Positions 43,659-52,283 of a DNA stretch of 64,000 bases are shown here, piece by piece (position 1 is the first letter of the stretch; each line of letters starts with the position of its first letter). The stretch comes from Candidatus Avelusimicrobium caledoniensis (GTDB taxonomy: Bacteria > Elusimicrobiota > Elusimicrobia > Elusimicrobiales > Elusimicrobiaceae). Below the pieces are notes generated by a model that saw only the letters and a program-made list of their open reading frames with translations, was not told where the DNA came from and did not search any database. The position numbers were made by a program, and so were the translations under genes. The stretch is taken from contig ONAM01000014.1 in the NCBI GenBank assembly GCA_900315795.1, positions 98,938 through 162,937 on the forward strand, given 5' to 3'.

Positions 43659-43865
43659 ATGCAAGTTAATATAAGTCCCTTGATGGATGTAAATGAAGTA
43701 GCCGCATATTTACACCTCTCCCCCGCTACTATTTATTCTAAAAGAACCCGTAGAGAGTTCCCCGAAGGCACTATAGTCAAATTATCAGGAAAATTACTCT
43801 TTAAGCGGGAAAAAATAGAGCAAATGGTGGAAGATGCGACAGAACTTTCTTTTAACCATTCGTAA
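43659..43865 (+). CDS. Excisionase-like protein (MerR/HTH_17 type)
   Basis: The 68-residue protein has the winged-helix layout used by excisionases: PLMDVNEVAAYLHLSPATIY, then RREFPEGTIVKLSGKLLFKREKIEQMV. It lies 141 nt before the integrase start, as Xis genes usually do, and would direct recombination toward excision. TTGACA at 43537-43542 could be its -35 box, but no clear -10 box follows. Confidence 0.8.
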   Translation: MQVNISPLMDVNEVAAYLHLSPATIYSKRTRREFPEGTIVKLSGKLLFKREKIEQMVEDATELSFNHS

Positions 43866-44006
43866 AAATTCGGTTGTTTGGCTTAGTCAAATAAAACATT
43901 GAAAGTAAGCCCAATAACCTCCAAAAATAAAAACTTAAGATTTGATCTTGAAAAAAGAAAGGATCATATATACAATACGATCTGGAAAAATATAGGAGAA
44001 ATTGAT

Positions 44007-45011
44007 ATGAAAATTTACCAAGATAAAAAAGGACGATATGGAATTGATTACAAAGATAAAACAGGCAAAAGACACCGCCAAATTGTTGCTACAAACGAAT
44101 CAGCCGCCAAGGAAGAATTAGCTAAGCGTACAAATGATTTCTATCAAGCTAAAAATGATCCGCGTTTGATGCAAGAAAGCCAACTATTTAAAGATATGGC
44201 CAAGTTGTTCACCACCCACCACGTCAATTTGTTACCATCCCAACCAACTTATTTATCTATGTTCAAAAGGATAACAACACATTTTGGCAATTATACTTTA
44301 AAGGAAGTTACTCCATTAGAGGTGCAAACCTTCTATAACCAAATAGTCCAAGAATCTTCAGCTTCCACTGCTGACCGCTACTTTGGCATCATCAGCAAGT
44401 TTTTTAATTGTTTGAGCGATTGGGATAAATATAGCGGGCCTAATCCGTGCCGAAAGGTTAAAAAACAACGCGCGGAACAACCTTTTGAGCCACATCCGAT
44501 AAATGAACAAGAAATTCAAAGGCTCTTACCATTCATTAGTGATGAAGTGCGTCCTTGTGTAACCATTGGATTTTATACGGGGCTTAGACGGCAAGAATTA
44601 TTGGGTCTGCGTTGGGAAAATATTGATTTTACGCACCGCACTATCTATATTCCTAAAACGAAGACCGAACGCCCGCGCACCATAGGTCTAACCGCAGATA
44701 TTGAACAAATATTGCAGGGCTTAAATCCGCAAAAAAGTGGCCTCGTATTTGAAAAGGTGACTAAAGATAAATTAAAATACCAACTCAACAAGGCATCCGC
44801 AAAATCAGGCGTTGGCCATATACGTCCACACGATATGAGACACTCTTTCGCAATTAATTTCTTAAATCGTGGCGGGAGTTTGGAGTTTTTACAAAGACTC
44901 CTTGGGCATAGCAAAATAACCACTACGCAACGCTATTTGCGGTTCAAAACAGGTGAAATCGCCAGTAAAATGATGGTGATGGATGGGATGATCCCGCTTA
45001 GTATTGTATAG
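44007..45011 (+). CDS. Tyrosine-type site-specific integrase
   Basis: I start at the ATG of MKIYQDKKGRYGIDY, which has AGGAG 8 nt upstream; the frame stays open for 36 codons further upstream. The 334-residue protein has an Arm-DNA-binding start, a SAM-like core-binding domain (FKDMAKLFTTHHVNLL), and the catalytic domain. The active site shows Arg in TGLRRQELLGLRW (near 194), HxxR in HDMRHSF (near 274), His in LLGHSK (near 298) and Tyr in TTQRYLRF (near 309). It should recombine the tRNA-Val att site with the island att site. Confidence 0.95.
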   Translation: MKIYQDKKGRYGIDYKDKTGKRHRQIVATNESAAKEELAKRTNDFYQAKNDPRLMQESQLFKDMAKLFTTHHVNLLPSQPTYLSMFKRITTHFGNYTLKEVTPLEVQTFYNQIVQESSASTADRYFGIISKFFNCLSDWDKYSGPNPCRKVKKQRAEQPFEPHPINEQEIQRLLPFISDEVRPCVTIGFYTGLRRQELLGLRWENIDFTHRTIYIPKTKTERPRTIGLTADIEQILQGLNPQKSGLVFEKVTKDKLKYQLNKASAKSGVGHIRPHDMRHSFAINFLNRGGSLEFLQRLLGHSKITTTQRYLRFKTGEIASKMMVMDGMIPLSIV

Positions 45012-45029
45012 GAGAAAGCCGTAATCTAC

Positions 45030-45073
45030 GCATAAACTACGCACTTTTTGCGTACTTTATGCGTAGTTTATGC
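45030..45073 (+). promoter_or_regulatory. 14-bp inverted repeat at the fic promoter
   Basis: GCATAAACTACGCA (45030-45043) and its perfect complement (45060-45073) flank a 16-nt loop. The right arm touches the TATAAT box (45074-45079), so a bound protein would block the promoter. Confidence 0.75.
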
Positions 45074-45098
45074 TATAATGGGTGTACAGGAGCGAATT

Positions 45099-46187
45099 AT
45101 GTATATCTATCAAAATGGAAATTGGCCGCACTTTACGTGGGATGAAACCAAAATTTTATCCTTGCTTGCACAGGTTAAACTAGCGCAAGGATTGTTATTG
45201 GGTAAAATGCAAAATATCGGATTTGCTATGCAAGATAACGCCTTGCTTCAAACGCTTACGGAAGAAATTTTGAAATCCAACCAAATTGAAGGCCAACTGC
45301 TAGATATAGCGCAAGTTCGCTCCTCTATTGCCAGGCGTTTGGGACTACCTAATGAGGATATTTCCGTAGCCCGCAATGTGGACGGCACAGTGGAAATGAT
45401 GTTAGATGCTATTCAGCACTATGAGGCACCTATCAACAAGGCGCGTTTGTGTACGTGGCATCAACATATGTTCCCTGACGGAAAGAGTGGTTTTTATACG
45501 ATTAAAGCGGGCGATTATCGTGATGATAAATTAGGCCCAATGCAGATTGTTTCGGGGCCGATGGGACAAGAAAAAGTCCATTACCAAGCCCCCACCGCTA
45601 TTGTTTTGGATGCGGAAATGGAAAAGTTATTTCAGTTTATCAATACAGACCCAACCGATAATGTGCTCAAAGCCGCTACTACGCACTTGTGGTTTGTTAT
45701 TTTGCACCCGTTTGACGATGGAAACGGACGCATTGCCCGCGCTTTAACGGAATTATTACTGGCGCGAAGCGAATCTTCTTCCAACCGCTTCTATTCTATG
45801 TCGTCACAGATTGCCAAAGAGCGTAAAGAGTATTACAAACAACTGGAAATTACGCAACAAGGTGATTTGGATATTACGGATTGGTTAGAGTGGTTTTTAC
45901 ATACGCTAGAGAAGGCCATCAAAGATTCGGAAGAACTGTTAAAGACGGTTTTGGCTAAAGCAACTTTCTGGAAACAGCATCAAGGGGAAACTTTCAATGA
46001 CCGCCAAAGCAAGATGCTCAATATGCTGTTTGACGGCTTTACAGGCAATTTAACCAGCACCAAATGGGCTAAAATATGTAAATGTTCTCACGATACCGCT
46101 AGCCGTGATATAGCCGATTTACAACAGCGTGGTATTTTAGAGCAGATTGGAGCAGGAAGAACAACGCATTATAAACTGAATAGATAA
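45099..46187 (+). CDS. Fic-domain AMP transferase with C-terminal winged helix
   Basis: I chose the ATG at 45099 because AGGAG lies 6 nt upstream and the TATAAT box precedes it. The 362-residue protein has a Fic N-terminal domain with the class II inhibitory motif SNQIEG (Ser60, Glu64, Gly65), the active site HPFDDGNGR (203-211) and a C-terminal winged helix (WAKICKCSHDTASRDIADLQ). Fic enzymes transfer AMP to target proteins; the intact inhibitory Glu predicts an off state at rest. The DNA-binding domain and the inverted repeat at its promoter suggest autoregulation. No separate antitoxin gene is visible. Confidence 0.93.
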   Translation: MYIYQNGNWPHFTWDETKILSLLAQVKLAQGLLLGKMQNIGFAMQDNALLQTLTEEILKSNQIEGQLLDIAQVRSSIARRLGLPNEDISVARNVDGTVEMMLDAIQHYEAPINKARLCTWHQHMFPDGKSGFYTIKAGDYRDDKLGPMQIVSGPMGQEKVHYQAPTAIVLDAEMEKLFQFINTDPTDNVLKAATTHLWFVILHPFDDGNGRIARALTELLLARSESSSNRFYSMSSQIAKERKEYYKQLEITQQGDLDITDWLEWFLHTLEKAIKDSEELLKTVLAKATFWKQHQGETFNDRQSKMLNMLFDGFTGNLTSTKWAKICKCSHDTASRDIADLQQRGILEQIGAGRTTHYKLNR

Positions 46188-46229
46188 ATGTTGTAAGATA
46201 TTTCTAATAGAGTCTAGGAGAGAAAACAT

Positions 46230-48410
46230 ATGGAAGAACCAGTGAAACAATCTGCGACAGTAGATTTAAGAGGTGCACTTAGAGTTGTTCATAAAGCAGG
46301 TAATAAATTAGCCCCTATCTTTGAAGCATTTACTAACGCGTGGGAAGCTATTGAAGAAAAATATCAGCAAAACTTAGAAAGTGGCCAAATAAATATTAAT
46401 CTCTTCTTCATTTATATCGATTCTCAAAAACTCAAATCTTTTAAATCGATAGAAATTGCCGATAATGGTATTGGATTCACTGAATCTAATTATGCCCGTT
46501 TTAACGATTTATTTAATGGAACAAAAGGGAAAGGAAATCGTGGCTCAGGAAGGCTACAGTACGTTCATAGTTTCGAAGATGTGAGATTTGAAAGTATATA
46601 CTTAGATAATGGGTCTGTTTTTTCACGTATATTCCATTATAATAAACAAAATGGAAAAAATTTTATTGGAGATGCTTTGTTTACGAAAGTCCCAAATGAG
46701 AAACAGACAGGAACTCGCGTGACAATGAGTCAATTAAAAAACCAAAGTGACCAAACATATTATGATTCCTTATCTATAGAACAACTCAAAATTTCTTTGA
46801 TTATTCAATACCTTTTTAAATTTTCAGGGCATTCCTTCCCTAAAATTACCATTAATTTCTTCTATAATGACAAGTTAAAAGAAACACAAAATATCGATTT
46901 AAAAGATATACCAACTCCTGCTAATACTGTTCAATTGGAAGTTGCCTACCAAAAACCAGTACTACAGGAAATTAAAAACAAAGGTGGAGAAACAAACAAT
47001 ACTCCTAAGGTAATTTGGGAGTCTACCACAGAAGCCGCTCAGCTACAAGCAACAAATTTCGTACTGCCGAGTTCTGTCGCTTCAGGGAACAAAATCACAC
47101 TCTATAGCCAGAATACAGCCATTCAGGACTTATCCTTTCCAGATATTTTTAAATCGAAAGAAACTATTGGAAATTCCCATTTCTTAACAGCTATCCAGGG
47201 AAAATATTTAGATAGTTTACCTATAGCTGACGAAAGTCGTTCTAAACTCCAATTTCCTGACAAACATAATATAGAACAAGAAACTTTACAAAATTCATTA
47301 TTTCCTTCTGATGAGAAATATATATTTTTAGAAGATGTGAAAGATTCTGTTCGACAATCTTTAACAAAATTTTATCCCTCTTTAAAAACCGTCCTCGATG
47401 AACGTAATGCCAACGTGAACTCTATTGTAAAAACTTTTAATATATCTGATGATACTCAACGGAAGACAAACCTAGAGTTAGGTGATATTTCGACACAAAA
47501 AATCTTAGAAAAGTTCTATATTACAGAAGCTCAGAAGAAGTCAAAAAAAGATGCTGAAATCAAGCAAATATACGATACCGTTTGTGATTTAAACCCTTCC
47601 GATGAGCAATACTTTGAAAAACTTAAATGGAAAAGCAAAGAGTTACTTAATTTAATTCCTCAGCAGAATTCAGAAGACTTAAGTTTATATATTGCTCGTC
47701 GTGAAATGGTTATTGCATTACTTGACAAAATCCTTTCCAAGGAAACTACAATACAAAAACAATGGAATAAAAATGAAATACGTAAACAAACAGAAGAATT
47801 ATTGCACAATCTATTATTTAGAAAATATCAATCCACAGTTCCAACAAATAGCGATTTGTGGATATTAAACGAAGATTTTATATATTTTTCGGGACATTCG
47901 GAAATTGCCTTAAAGGACATCAAAATCGATAATGAGACCTTATTCCGTGAAAATCTAGAAGCCGAGATTCAAAATTATGGTATTAAAATTCCTGTTGAAA
48001 GAAGACCTGATATCTGTCTATTTCCAGAAGAAGGGAAATGTGTTTTGATAGAATTAAAAGCCCCAGAAACTGATGCTAAGGATTATTTGTTACAAATCCA
48101 AAGATATGCACGCCTAATTGCAAATTGCTCTAAAGAGAAGTTTCAAATCAATCAATTTTATGGATATTTAATTATTGAAAATATTAATGAATATGATACA
48201 GGTGGTTTCCAACCAGGGATTCAAGAAGGTACGTGGTTTCATCCCTCCGAAACTTTATATGGAATCAAGGATGAGAGCAAAATTGTTAAAGGGGTTTTAT
48301 ACCAAGAAATTATTAAATGGTCTTCTCTACTGGAACGGGCCAGTAAAAGAAATAGGAAATTTGCTGAGTTACTAAACATCCGCTACCAAAACAAAGAGGC
48401 TGCTAAATAA
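46230..48410 (+). CDS. GHKL ATPase fused to PD-(D/E)xK nuclease-like domain
   Basis: The 726-residue protein starts with an HSP90/MutL/MORC-like ATPase: FEAFTNAWEAIEE gives the metal-binding Asn region (residues 31-42), IEIADNGIGF the second motif (near 77), and KGKGNRGSGRLQY the lid (near 100). The C-terminal region has PDICLFPEEGKCVLIELKAP (591-610), an Asp and Glu-x-Lys pair, and QIQRYARLI, typical of PD-(D/E)xK nucleases. Related fusions are known from restriction-like and defence contexts. AGGAGA precedes the ATG. It is the last gene before the right att site, a usual place for cargo. Function is inferred. Confidence 0.75.
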   Translation: MEEPVKQSATVDLRGALRVVHKAGNKLAPIFEAFTNAWEAIEEKYQQNLESGQININLFFIYIDSQKLKSFKSIEIADNGIGFTESNYARFNDLFNGTKGKGNRGSGRLQYVHSFEDVRFESIYLDNGSVFSRIFHYNKQNGKNFIGDALFTKVPNEKQTGTRVTMSQLKNQSDQTYYDSLSIEQLKISLIIQYLFKFSGHSFPKITINFFYNDKLKETQNIDLKDIPTPANTVQLEVAYQKPVLQEIKNKGGETNNTPKVIWESTTEAAQLQATNFVLPSSVASGNKITLYSQNTAIQDLSFPDIFKSKETIGNSHFLTAIQGKYLDSLPIADESRSKLQFPDKHNIEQETLQNSLFPSDEKYIFLEDVKDSVRQSLTKFYPSLKTVLDERNANVNSIVKTFNISDDTQRKTNLELGDISTQKILEKFYITEAQKKSKKDAEIKQIYDTVCDLNPSDEQYFEKLKWKSKELLNLIPQQNSEDLSLYIARREMVIALLDKILSKETTIQKQWNKNEIRKQTEELLHNLLFRKYQSTVPTNSDLWILNEDFIYFSGHSEIALKDIKIDNETLFRENLEAEIQNYGIKIPVERRPDICLFPEEGKCVLIELKAPETDAKDYLLQIQRYARLIANCSKEKFQINQFYGYLIIENINEYDTGGFQPGIQEGTWFHPSETLYGIKDESKIVKGVLYQEIIKWSSLLERASKRNRKFAELLNIRYQNKEAAK

Positions 48411-48501
48411 CCCCCATTGTCAATATTTGGGCAGTGGCAAAAAATGTCAAACGAAACACTCATTTTATCGACGAGAAATTTCCCTGTCAAGGGCCGATGC
48501 G
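48411..48501. other. Right island margin
   Basis: It holds the 23-bp sequence 48416-48438 similar to 35159-35181, and TGTCAAGGG (48485-48493), the inverted repeat of CCCTTGACA (48502-48510) at the start of the att core. Such inverted core sites are typical for integrase crossover points. Confidence 0.6.
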
Positions 48502-48546
48502 CCCTTGACATGGGAAAGGTCACAGGTTCAATCCCTGTACTGGGCA
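48502..48546 (+). other. attR-like 45-bp copy of tRNA-Val 3' half
   Basis: Exact copy of 34843-34887. It lacks the acceptor 5' strand and D-arm, so it is not a functional tRNA. Confidence 0.85.
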
Positions 48547-48552
48547 CCATTT

Positions 48553-48580
48553 AAAAACCCACCTTTTTGGTGGGTTTTTT
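48553..48580 (+). terminator. Terminator after the tRNA-Val end copy
   Basis: AAAAACCCACC-TTTT-TGGTGGGTTTTTT hairpin. Confidence 0.85.
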
Positions 48581-48586
48581 AATGGT

Positions 48587-48748
48587 CAGTAGCACACCAA
48601 CTGCTTGGTGTGCGACAGGGATTGAAAGGCGGAGCGATGTTTTTGTTTGAGCGTGCGTAAGCCGCGAAAGGCAAAAACCGCGAGCCCGGCCTGCAGGCAT
48701 TTTGCGTCAGCAAAGCAAAATGACCGGAAGGCAACCCTGTACTGGGCA
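48587..48748 (+). repeat. tRNA-end repeat unit (Val locus, right, complete)
   Basis: A hairpin GCACACCAA-CTGC-TTGGTGTGC (48592-48613), an inverted tRNA-Val T-arm (ACAGGGATTGAA, 48615-48626), the conserved core (48629 to about 48715), and a direct tRNA-Val 3' end copy CCCTGTACTGGGCA (48735-48748). The next element is a terminator, as at the Asp locus. Confidence 0.88.
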
Positions 48749-48752
48749 CCAT

Positions 48753-48781
48753 TAAAAAACCCACCGTTGAGGTGGGTTTTT
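48753..48781 (+). terminator. Terminator after the right Val unit
   Basis: AAAAACCCACC-GTTGA-GGTGGGTTTTT hairpin. Confidence 0.85.
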
Positions 48782-48807
48782 ACGTTATTTACAAGCTAAC
48801 AAATACT

Positions 48808-50583
48808 TTAATGGCCTTTAAACTGCATGGCATACAAAGCCGCATACGCGCCGTTGCGCTTGATTAGTTCTTCGTGGGTGCCTTCTTCGGCAATTTTGCC
48901 GTCGTTGACGACCACAATTTTATCAGCATTTTGGATGGTGCTCAAACGGTGTGCAATCACAATAACGGTGCGGTTTTTCATTAAGTTATCCAACGCTTCT
49001 TGTACCACCCGTTCGGACTTATTATCCAACGCGCTGGTGGCTTCGTCCAAAATTACAATTGGGGCGTTTTTCACAAATGCACGCGCAATCGCCAAGCGTT
49101 GTTTTTGTCCGCCGGAAAGCAAAATGCCGCGCTCACCGATTTCTGTATCCAACCCGTTGGGAAGCTCCTTAACGAACTGGTCCAAACACGCGTTTTTAAG
49201 GGCGGCCCAAATGACTTCTTCCGAAGCGTCGCCGTTACCTAACAAAACATTTTCGCGGATCGTGCCCGAGAACAAAAAGTTATCTTGGAACACCATAGCA
49301 ATCTGCTGGCGCAGTGATTTTTGGGAAATGTTTTTAATATCTGTTCCGTCAATTTTAATACTGCCTTTGTGGATATCATATAACCGCGGTAAAAGCGAAG
49401 AGACCGTCGTTTTGCCGCCGCCGGAATTGCCCACCAACGCCACCGTGCTGCCTACCGGAATTTTCAAATTGATATCATGCAATACTTCGCGGCCTTTCAC
49501 ATACTCAAAATGCACATGATCAAAAATGATTTCTTTGCGCACTTCGGTCAGTTCTTTAGCATCCGGGTGATCTTTGATATTGGGCTGTAAATCTAAAATC
49601 TCAAAAATACGGTCAATAGCCATAAACGAGTTTTGGATAGCCACATAGTTGTTCCCCACGCCTTTAAGCGGCGAGTACAACATCATAAGAGCGGCGATAA
49701 ACGCCACGAAGTTACCGCTGGTAATTTGTCCGTGTACGATTAAATACCCCCCGCACCCGATAACAAGCGCAATACCGATAGACATTAAAATATGCATCAC
49801 CGGGGAAAGCCAGTTAGTGCCTTTTACCATTTTCATCGCTAAGGCAAACGTCAAATCGGTAGCAGTTTTGAAACGGTCTTGGAACGTTTCTTCTAACGTA
49901 AACGAGCGAATCGTTTTATTACCGGCAAAGGTTTCGTTGTAAATAGTGAGTACGTAGGACAAATTACCCACCGTGCGTGTTAAAATATCTTTCATTTTTT
50001 TACGCACGATTTTCATGAGCGGCAAAAAGAACACTAATACCAAAATAGCGATAATAGCCAGTTGCCACGAGTTATAAATAAGCACAAATACCAAGGATAC
50101 CGATGAAAACGTCTTAGATAAAAATTTCTTCATGTTATCAATTAACCCGGTGGACGCCATTTCGGCGTCGGTGGAATAACGGAACAACACCGTACCGGAA
50201 TTATTGGTATCAAAATAAGCCGTATCCATAGAGAGGAGTTTGGCGTACAATTTGCGTTTAACGCCTTGTGTAATTTTCTGTCCGACCCACGTGTTCATGT
50301 AGTTAGAGGCGTACAACAGCACCCCTTGCACAATGGTAAAACCGACAATCAAAAACGGAATCATGGCCGAGAAATGCGGCTGTTTATCCACCATTACTTT
50401 ATCCATAAACGGTTTTAAAAACATAGCTACCGCACCATCTAATGCACCCACCGGGATCGTTAACGCAACGCCCAGACAAGCGCGAAACCAAAACGGTTTG
50501 ATATACGGCCACATACGGCGGCAATTTTTAATTAAAGCGTTGGCAGACATTTGTTTAACAACAACTTCTTTAATTTTCTTCAT
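48808..50583 (-). CDS. msbA: Lipid A export ABC transporter (MsbA type)
   Basis: The 591-residue half-transporter has six membrane helices in the first 330 residues and an ATPase domain with Walker A GNSGGGKTT (near 384), the signature LSGGQKQRLAIARA (near 488) and Walker B IVILDEATSALD (near 512). Its length and order fit MsbA, which flips lipid A-core across the inner membrane; a generic multidrug exporter is the alternative. The kdsD gene, also of LPS synthesis, lies just upstream and only 23 nt away on the same strand, which supports the LPS role. Confidence 0.88.
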   Translation of the reverse strand: MKKIKEVVVKQMSANALIKNCRRMWPYIKPFWFRACLGVALTIPVGALDGAVAMFLKPFMDKVMVDKQPHFSAMIPFLIVGFTIVQGVLLYASNYMNTWVGQKITQGVKRKLYAKLLSMDTAYFDTNNSGTVLFRYSTDAEMASTGLIDNMKKFLSKTFSSVSLVFVLIYNSWQLAIIAILVLVFFLPLMKIVRKKMKDILTRTVGNLSYVLTIYNETFAGNKTIRSFTLEETFQDRFKTATDLTFALAMKMVKGTNWLSPVMHILMSIGIALVIGCGGYLIVHGQITSGNFVAFIAALMMLYSPLKGVGNNYVAIQNSFMAIDRIFEILDLQPNIKDHPDAKELTEVRKEIIFDHVHFEYVKGREVLHDINLKIPVGSTVALVGNSGGGKTTVSSLLPRLYDIHKGSIKIDGTDIKNISQKSLRQQIAMVFQDNFLFSGTIRENVLLGNGDASEEVIWAALKNACLDQFVKELPNGLDTEIGERGILLSGGQKQRLAIARAFVKNAPIVILDEATSALDNKSERVVQEALDNLMKNRTVIVIAHRLSTIQNADKIVVVNDGKIAEEGTHEELIKRNGAYAALYAMQFKGH

Positions 50584-50606
50584 GTCTTCTCCTAAAATTT
50601 TTTGGC

Positions 50607-51578
50607 TTACAGACCTAATTTAAGCAAATCGTGAATATGAATAATGCCCACGGGTTTGCCGGCTTGCGTAACAAACAGCGTGGTAATCTTTTTTTCGTTC
50701 ATAAAATGCAAGGCCTCGGCGGCCATCATTTCGCCGGAAACATTTTTCGGGTTTTTAGTCATCACATCCACGCCGGTTTGGTTAAAAAGCGCGGGCGACA
50801 TTTTACGCCGCAAATCTCCGTCGGTAAAAATACCGGTTAGTTTGCCGGACGCATCGGTAAAACCCACACATCCCAAGCGTTTATTGCTCATTTCTACCAA
50901 AATAGTAGGGATCGGGGTGTGTTCATCCAATAAAGGGATTTCTTCGCCCGTGTGCATAATATCTTGCACGCGCTGTAAAACAGCCCCCAGTTTGCCACCG
51001 GGATGACGGACTTGAAAATCTTGTTTGGTAAATTGTTTGCGGTTCATGAGTGCCACCGTAAGCACATCGCCTAATACAAGCGTGGCCGTGGTGGACGAAG
51101 TGGGCGCGAGCCCCAGTGGGTCGGCTTCCGGCATATCGGGCAAAGGTAACACGCAATCGGCGTATTTAGCAAGTGTGCTCGTGGCATTTTTAGTAATACC
51201 CACCAACACAATACCGTAGCGTTTGCAATAATTTAAAATATCGGCTAATTCTTTTGACTCGCCGCTGTTGGAAATAGCCACCACCATATCTTCGGTAGAA
51301 ATCATCCCCAAATCGCCGTGGCTGGCCTCGGCCGGGTGGACAAAAAACGCCGGCGTACCCGTGCTGGCTAACGACGCCACAATTTTTTGCGCCACAATGC
51401 CCGATTTACCCATCCCCGTAAAGATAATGCGGCCTTTGGTCTGTTGCATTAAATCTAACACGTGCGACAAAGGCGCGTTTACCAGTAAATCTTCCAATTT
51501 TTTCAGGCACGCCACCTCGCGCGCGACGGTATCTTTAACGGCGCAACTATCTTGAGCAACAAGGGATTTTTCGGGCAT
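50607..51578 (-). CDS. kdsD: Arabinose-5-phosphate isomerase (SIS-CBS)
   Basis: Start chosen at the ATG of MPEKSLVAQDSCAVK, with GAGAGGA upstream; the frame runs on through the opposite pilin gene by chance. The 323-residue protein has an N-terminal SIS domain (GRIIFTGMGKSGIVAQKIVASL, SNSGESKEL) and two C-terminal CBS domains (VQDIMHTGEEIPLL, VDVMTKNPKNVSGE). It converts ribulose 5-phosphate to arabinose 5-phosphate for KDO synthesis in LPS. TATAAT at plus-strand 51607-51613 gives a -10 box. It is the first gene of the pair with msbA and divergent from pilin copy 8. Confidence 0.93.
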   Translation of the reverse strand: MPEKSLVAQDSCAVKDTVAREVACLKKLEDLLVNAPLSHVLDLMQQTKGRIIFTGMGKSGIVAQKIVASLASTGTPAFFVHPAEASHGDLGMISTEDMVVAISNSGESKELADILNYCKRYGIVLVGITKNATSTLAKYADCVLPLPDMPEADPLGLAPTSSTTATLVLGDVLTVALMNRKQFTKQDFQVRHPGGKLGAVLQRVQDIMHTGEEIPLLDEHTPIPTILVEMSNKRLGCVGFTDASGKLTGIFTDGDLRRKMSPALFNQTGVDVMTKNPKNVSGEMMAAEALHFMNEKKITTLFVTQAGKPVGIIHIHDLLKLGL

Positions 51579-51650
51579 AGTTTTATCCTCTCTATACAGA
51601 TATTTTATTATACTAAAAAACCGGAACATACGGGGGCCTTGCCAGGGGAG

Positions 51651-51678
51651 TTGACAAATCAAAAAAAAAAACGATAAT
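51651..51678 (+). promoter_or_regulatory. Pilin promoter with A11 spacer (copy 8)
   Basis: TTGACA (51651-51656), AATC-A11-C (A run 51661-51671), GATAAT (51673-51678). Spacer 16 nt; the same class as copies 3 and 10. Confidence 0.8.
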
Positions 51679-51711
51679 AAAGGGGCAGCAAAAAACCAAC
51701 AGGAGACTTTT

Positions 51712-52221
51712 ATGAAACATAAACGAGCGTTTACGCTTATTGAATTATTAGTCGTTGTCCTTATTATCGGCATTTTGGCGGCGGTGGCCGTGCCACAGTA
51801 CCGTCTCGCGGTATCAAAAAGCCGATTTGTTCAATTGCAACTATTGGTAGATCAAGTCAGTTCGGCCCAAGAGGCACTTTACTTAGCCCAAGGTTCATAT
51901 ACAACAGATGTAGAAGTGTTGAGCGTGTCTTTCCCACAAGCCCAATCTGTGTCCACGAACAATGGACAAGTAACCCTTACTTACGATTGGGGCACATGCT
52001 CTTTTGATGTTACACAAATGTCCTGTAAAAATGAAAACATCGGCTTGTATTATCACCGGTATTTTGAACACGAACCCAATAGCACCACCATCCATGCAGG
52101 AAAACAAAGAGAATGCAGTGCCAAAATCGGCCAAAGCATCCCCAACCAAATTTGCCAGCAAGTCACAGGGAAAAAGACGCCTTTTTGGAACAACGGCGTA
52201 TGGGCAGCTTACGCTTACTAA
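51712..52221 (+). CDS. Type IV pilin/pseudopilin-like protein (copy 8)
   Basis: The 169-residue prepilin has leader MKHKRA, cleavage A/FTLIE, and continues VPQYRLAVSKSRFVQLQLLV. Four Cys are spread over the globular domain (WGTCSFD, MSCKNEN, RECSAKI, NQICQQV). It ends AAYAY. An AGGAGA site precedes the ATG. The threonine aldolase gene follows on the same strand, with its own leaderless-type promoter. Confidence 0.93.
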   Translation: MKHKRAFTLIELLVVVLIIGILAAVAVPQYRLAVSKSRFVQLQLLVDQVSSAQEALYLAQGSYTTDVEVLSVSFPQAQSVSTNNGQVTLTYDWGTCSFDVTQMSCKNENIGLYYHRYFEHEPNSTTIHAGKQRECSAKIGQSIPNQICQQVTGKKTPFWNNGVWAAYAY

Positions 52222-52283
52222 ATAATACGTTTACCCCAGCAAGGGGGCTTTCTTTTTTCCCCAAAAAAAGTAAAATAACCTGT

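Larger units (their letters stand above)
34888..48546. mobile_element. Integrated genomic island at tRNA-Val
   Basis: The 13.7-kb segment lies between tRNA-Val and a 45-bp copy of its 3' half. It is visibly richer in AT than its flanks and holds a tyrosine integrase, an excisionase-like protein, an Xre regulator and a Rep-like protein. Cargo is a polysaccharide operon, a structured RNA, a Fic protein and a GHKL-nuclease protein. A 23-bp sequence is repeated with three mismatches near each end (35159-35181 and 48416-48438) and could be an integrase arm site. The exact left boundary could instead be near 35051, inside a repeat unit. Confidence 0.75.

Noticed and set aside
48502..48546. A second tRNA-Val gene
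   Set aside because: Only the 3' half is present; acceptor 5' strand and D-arm are missing. It is better explained as an attachment-site copy.
51579..51773. N-terminal extension of kdsD over the divergent pilin
   Set aside because: The extension is the antisense of the pilin start. Homology, RBS and the TATAAT box support the start at 51578.
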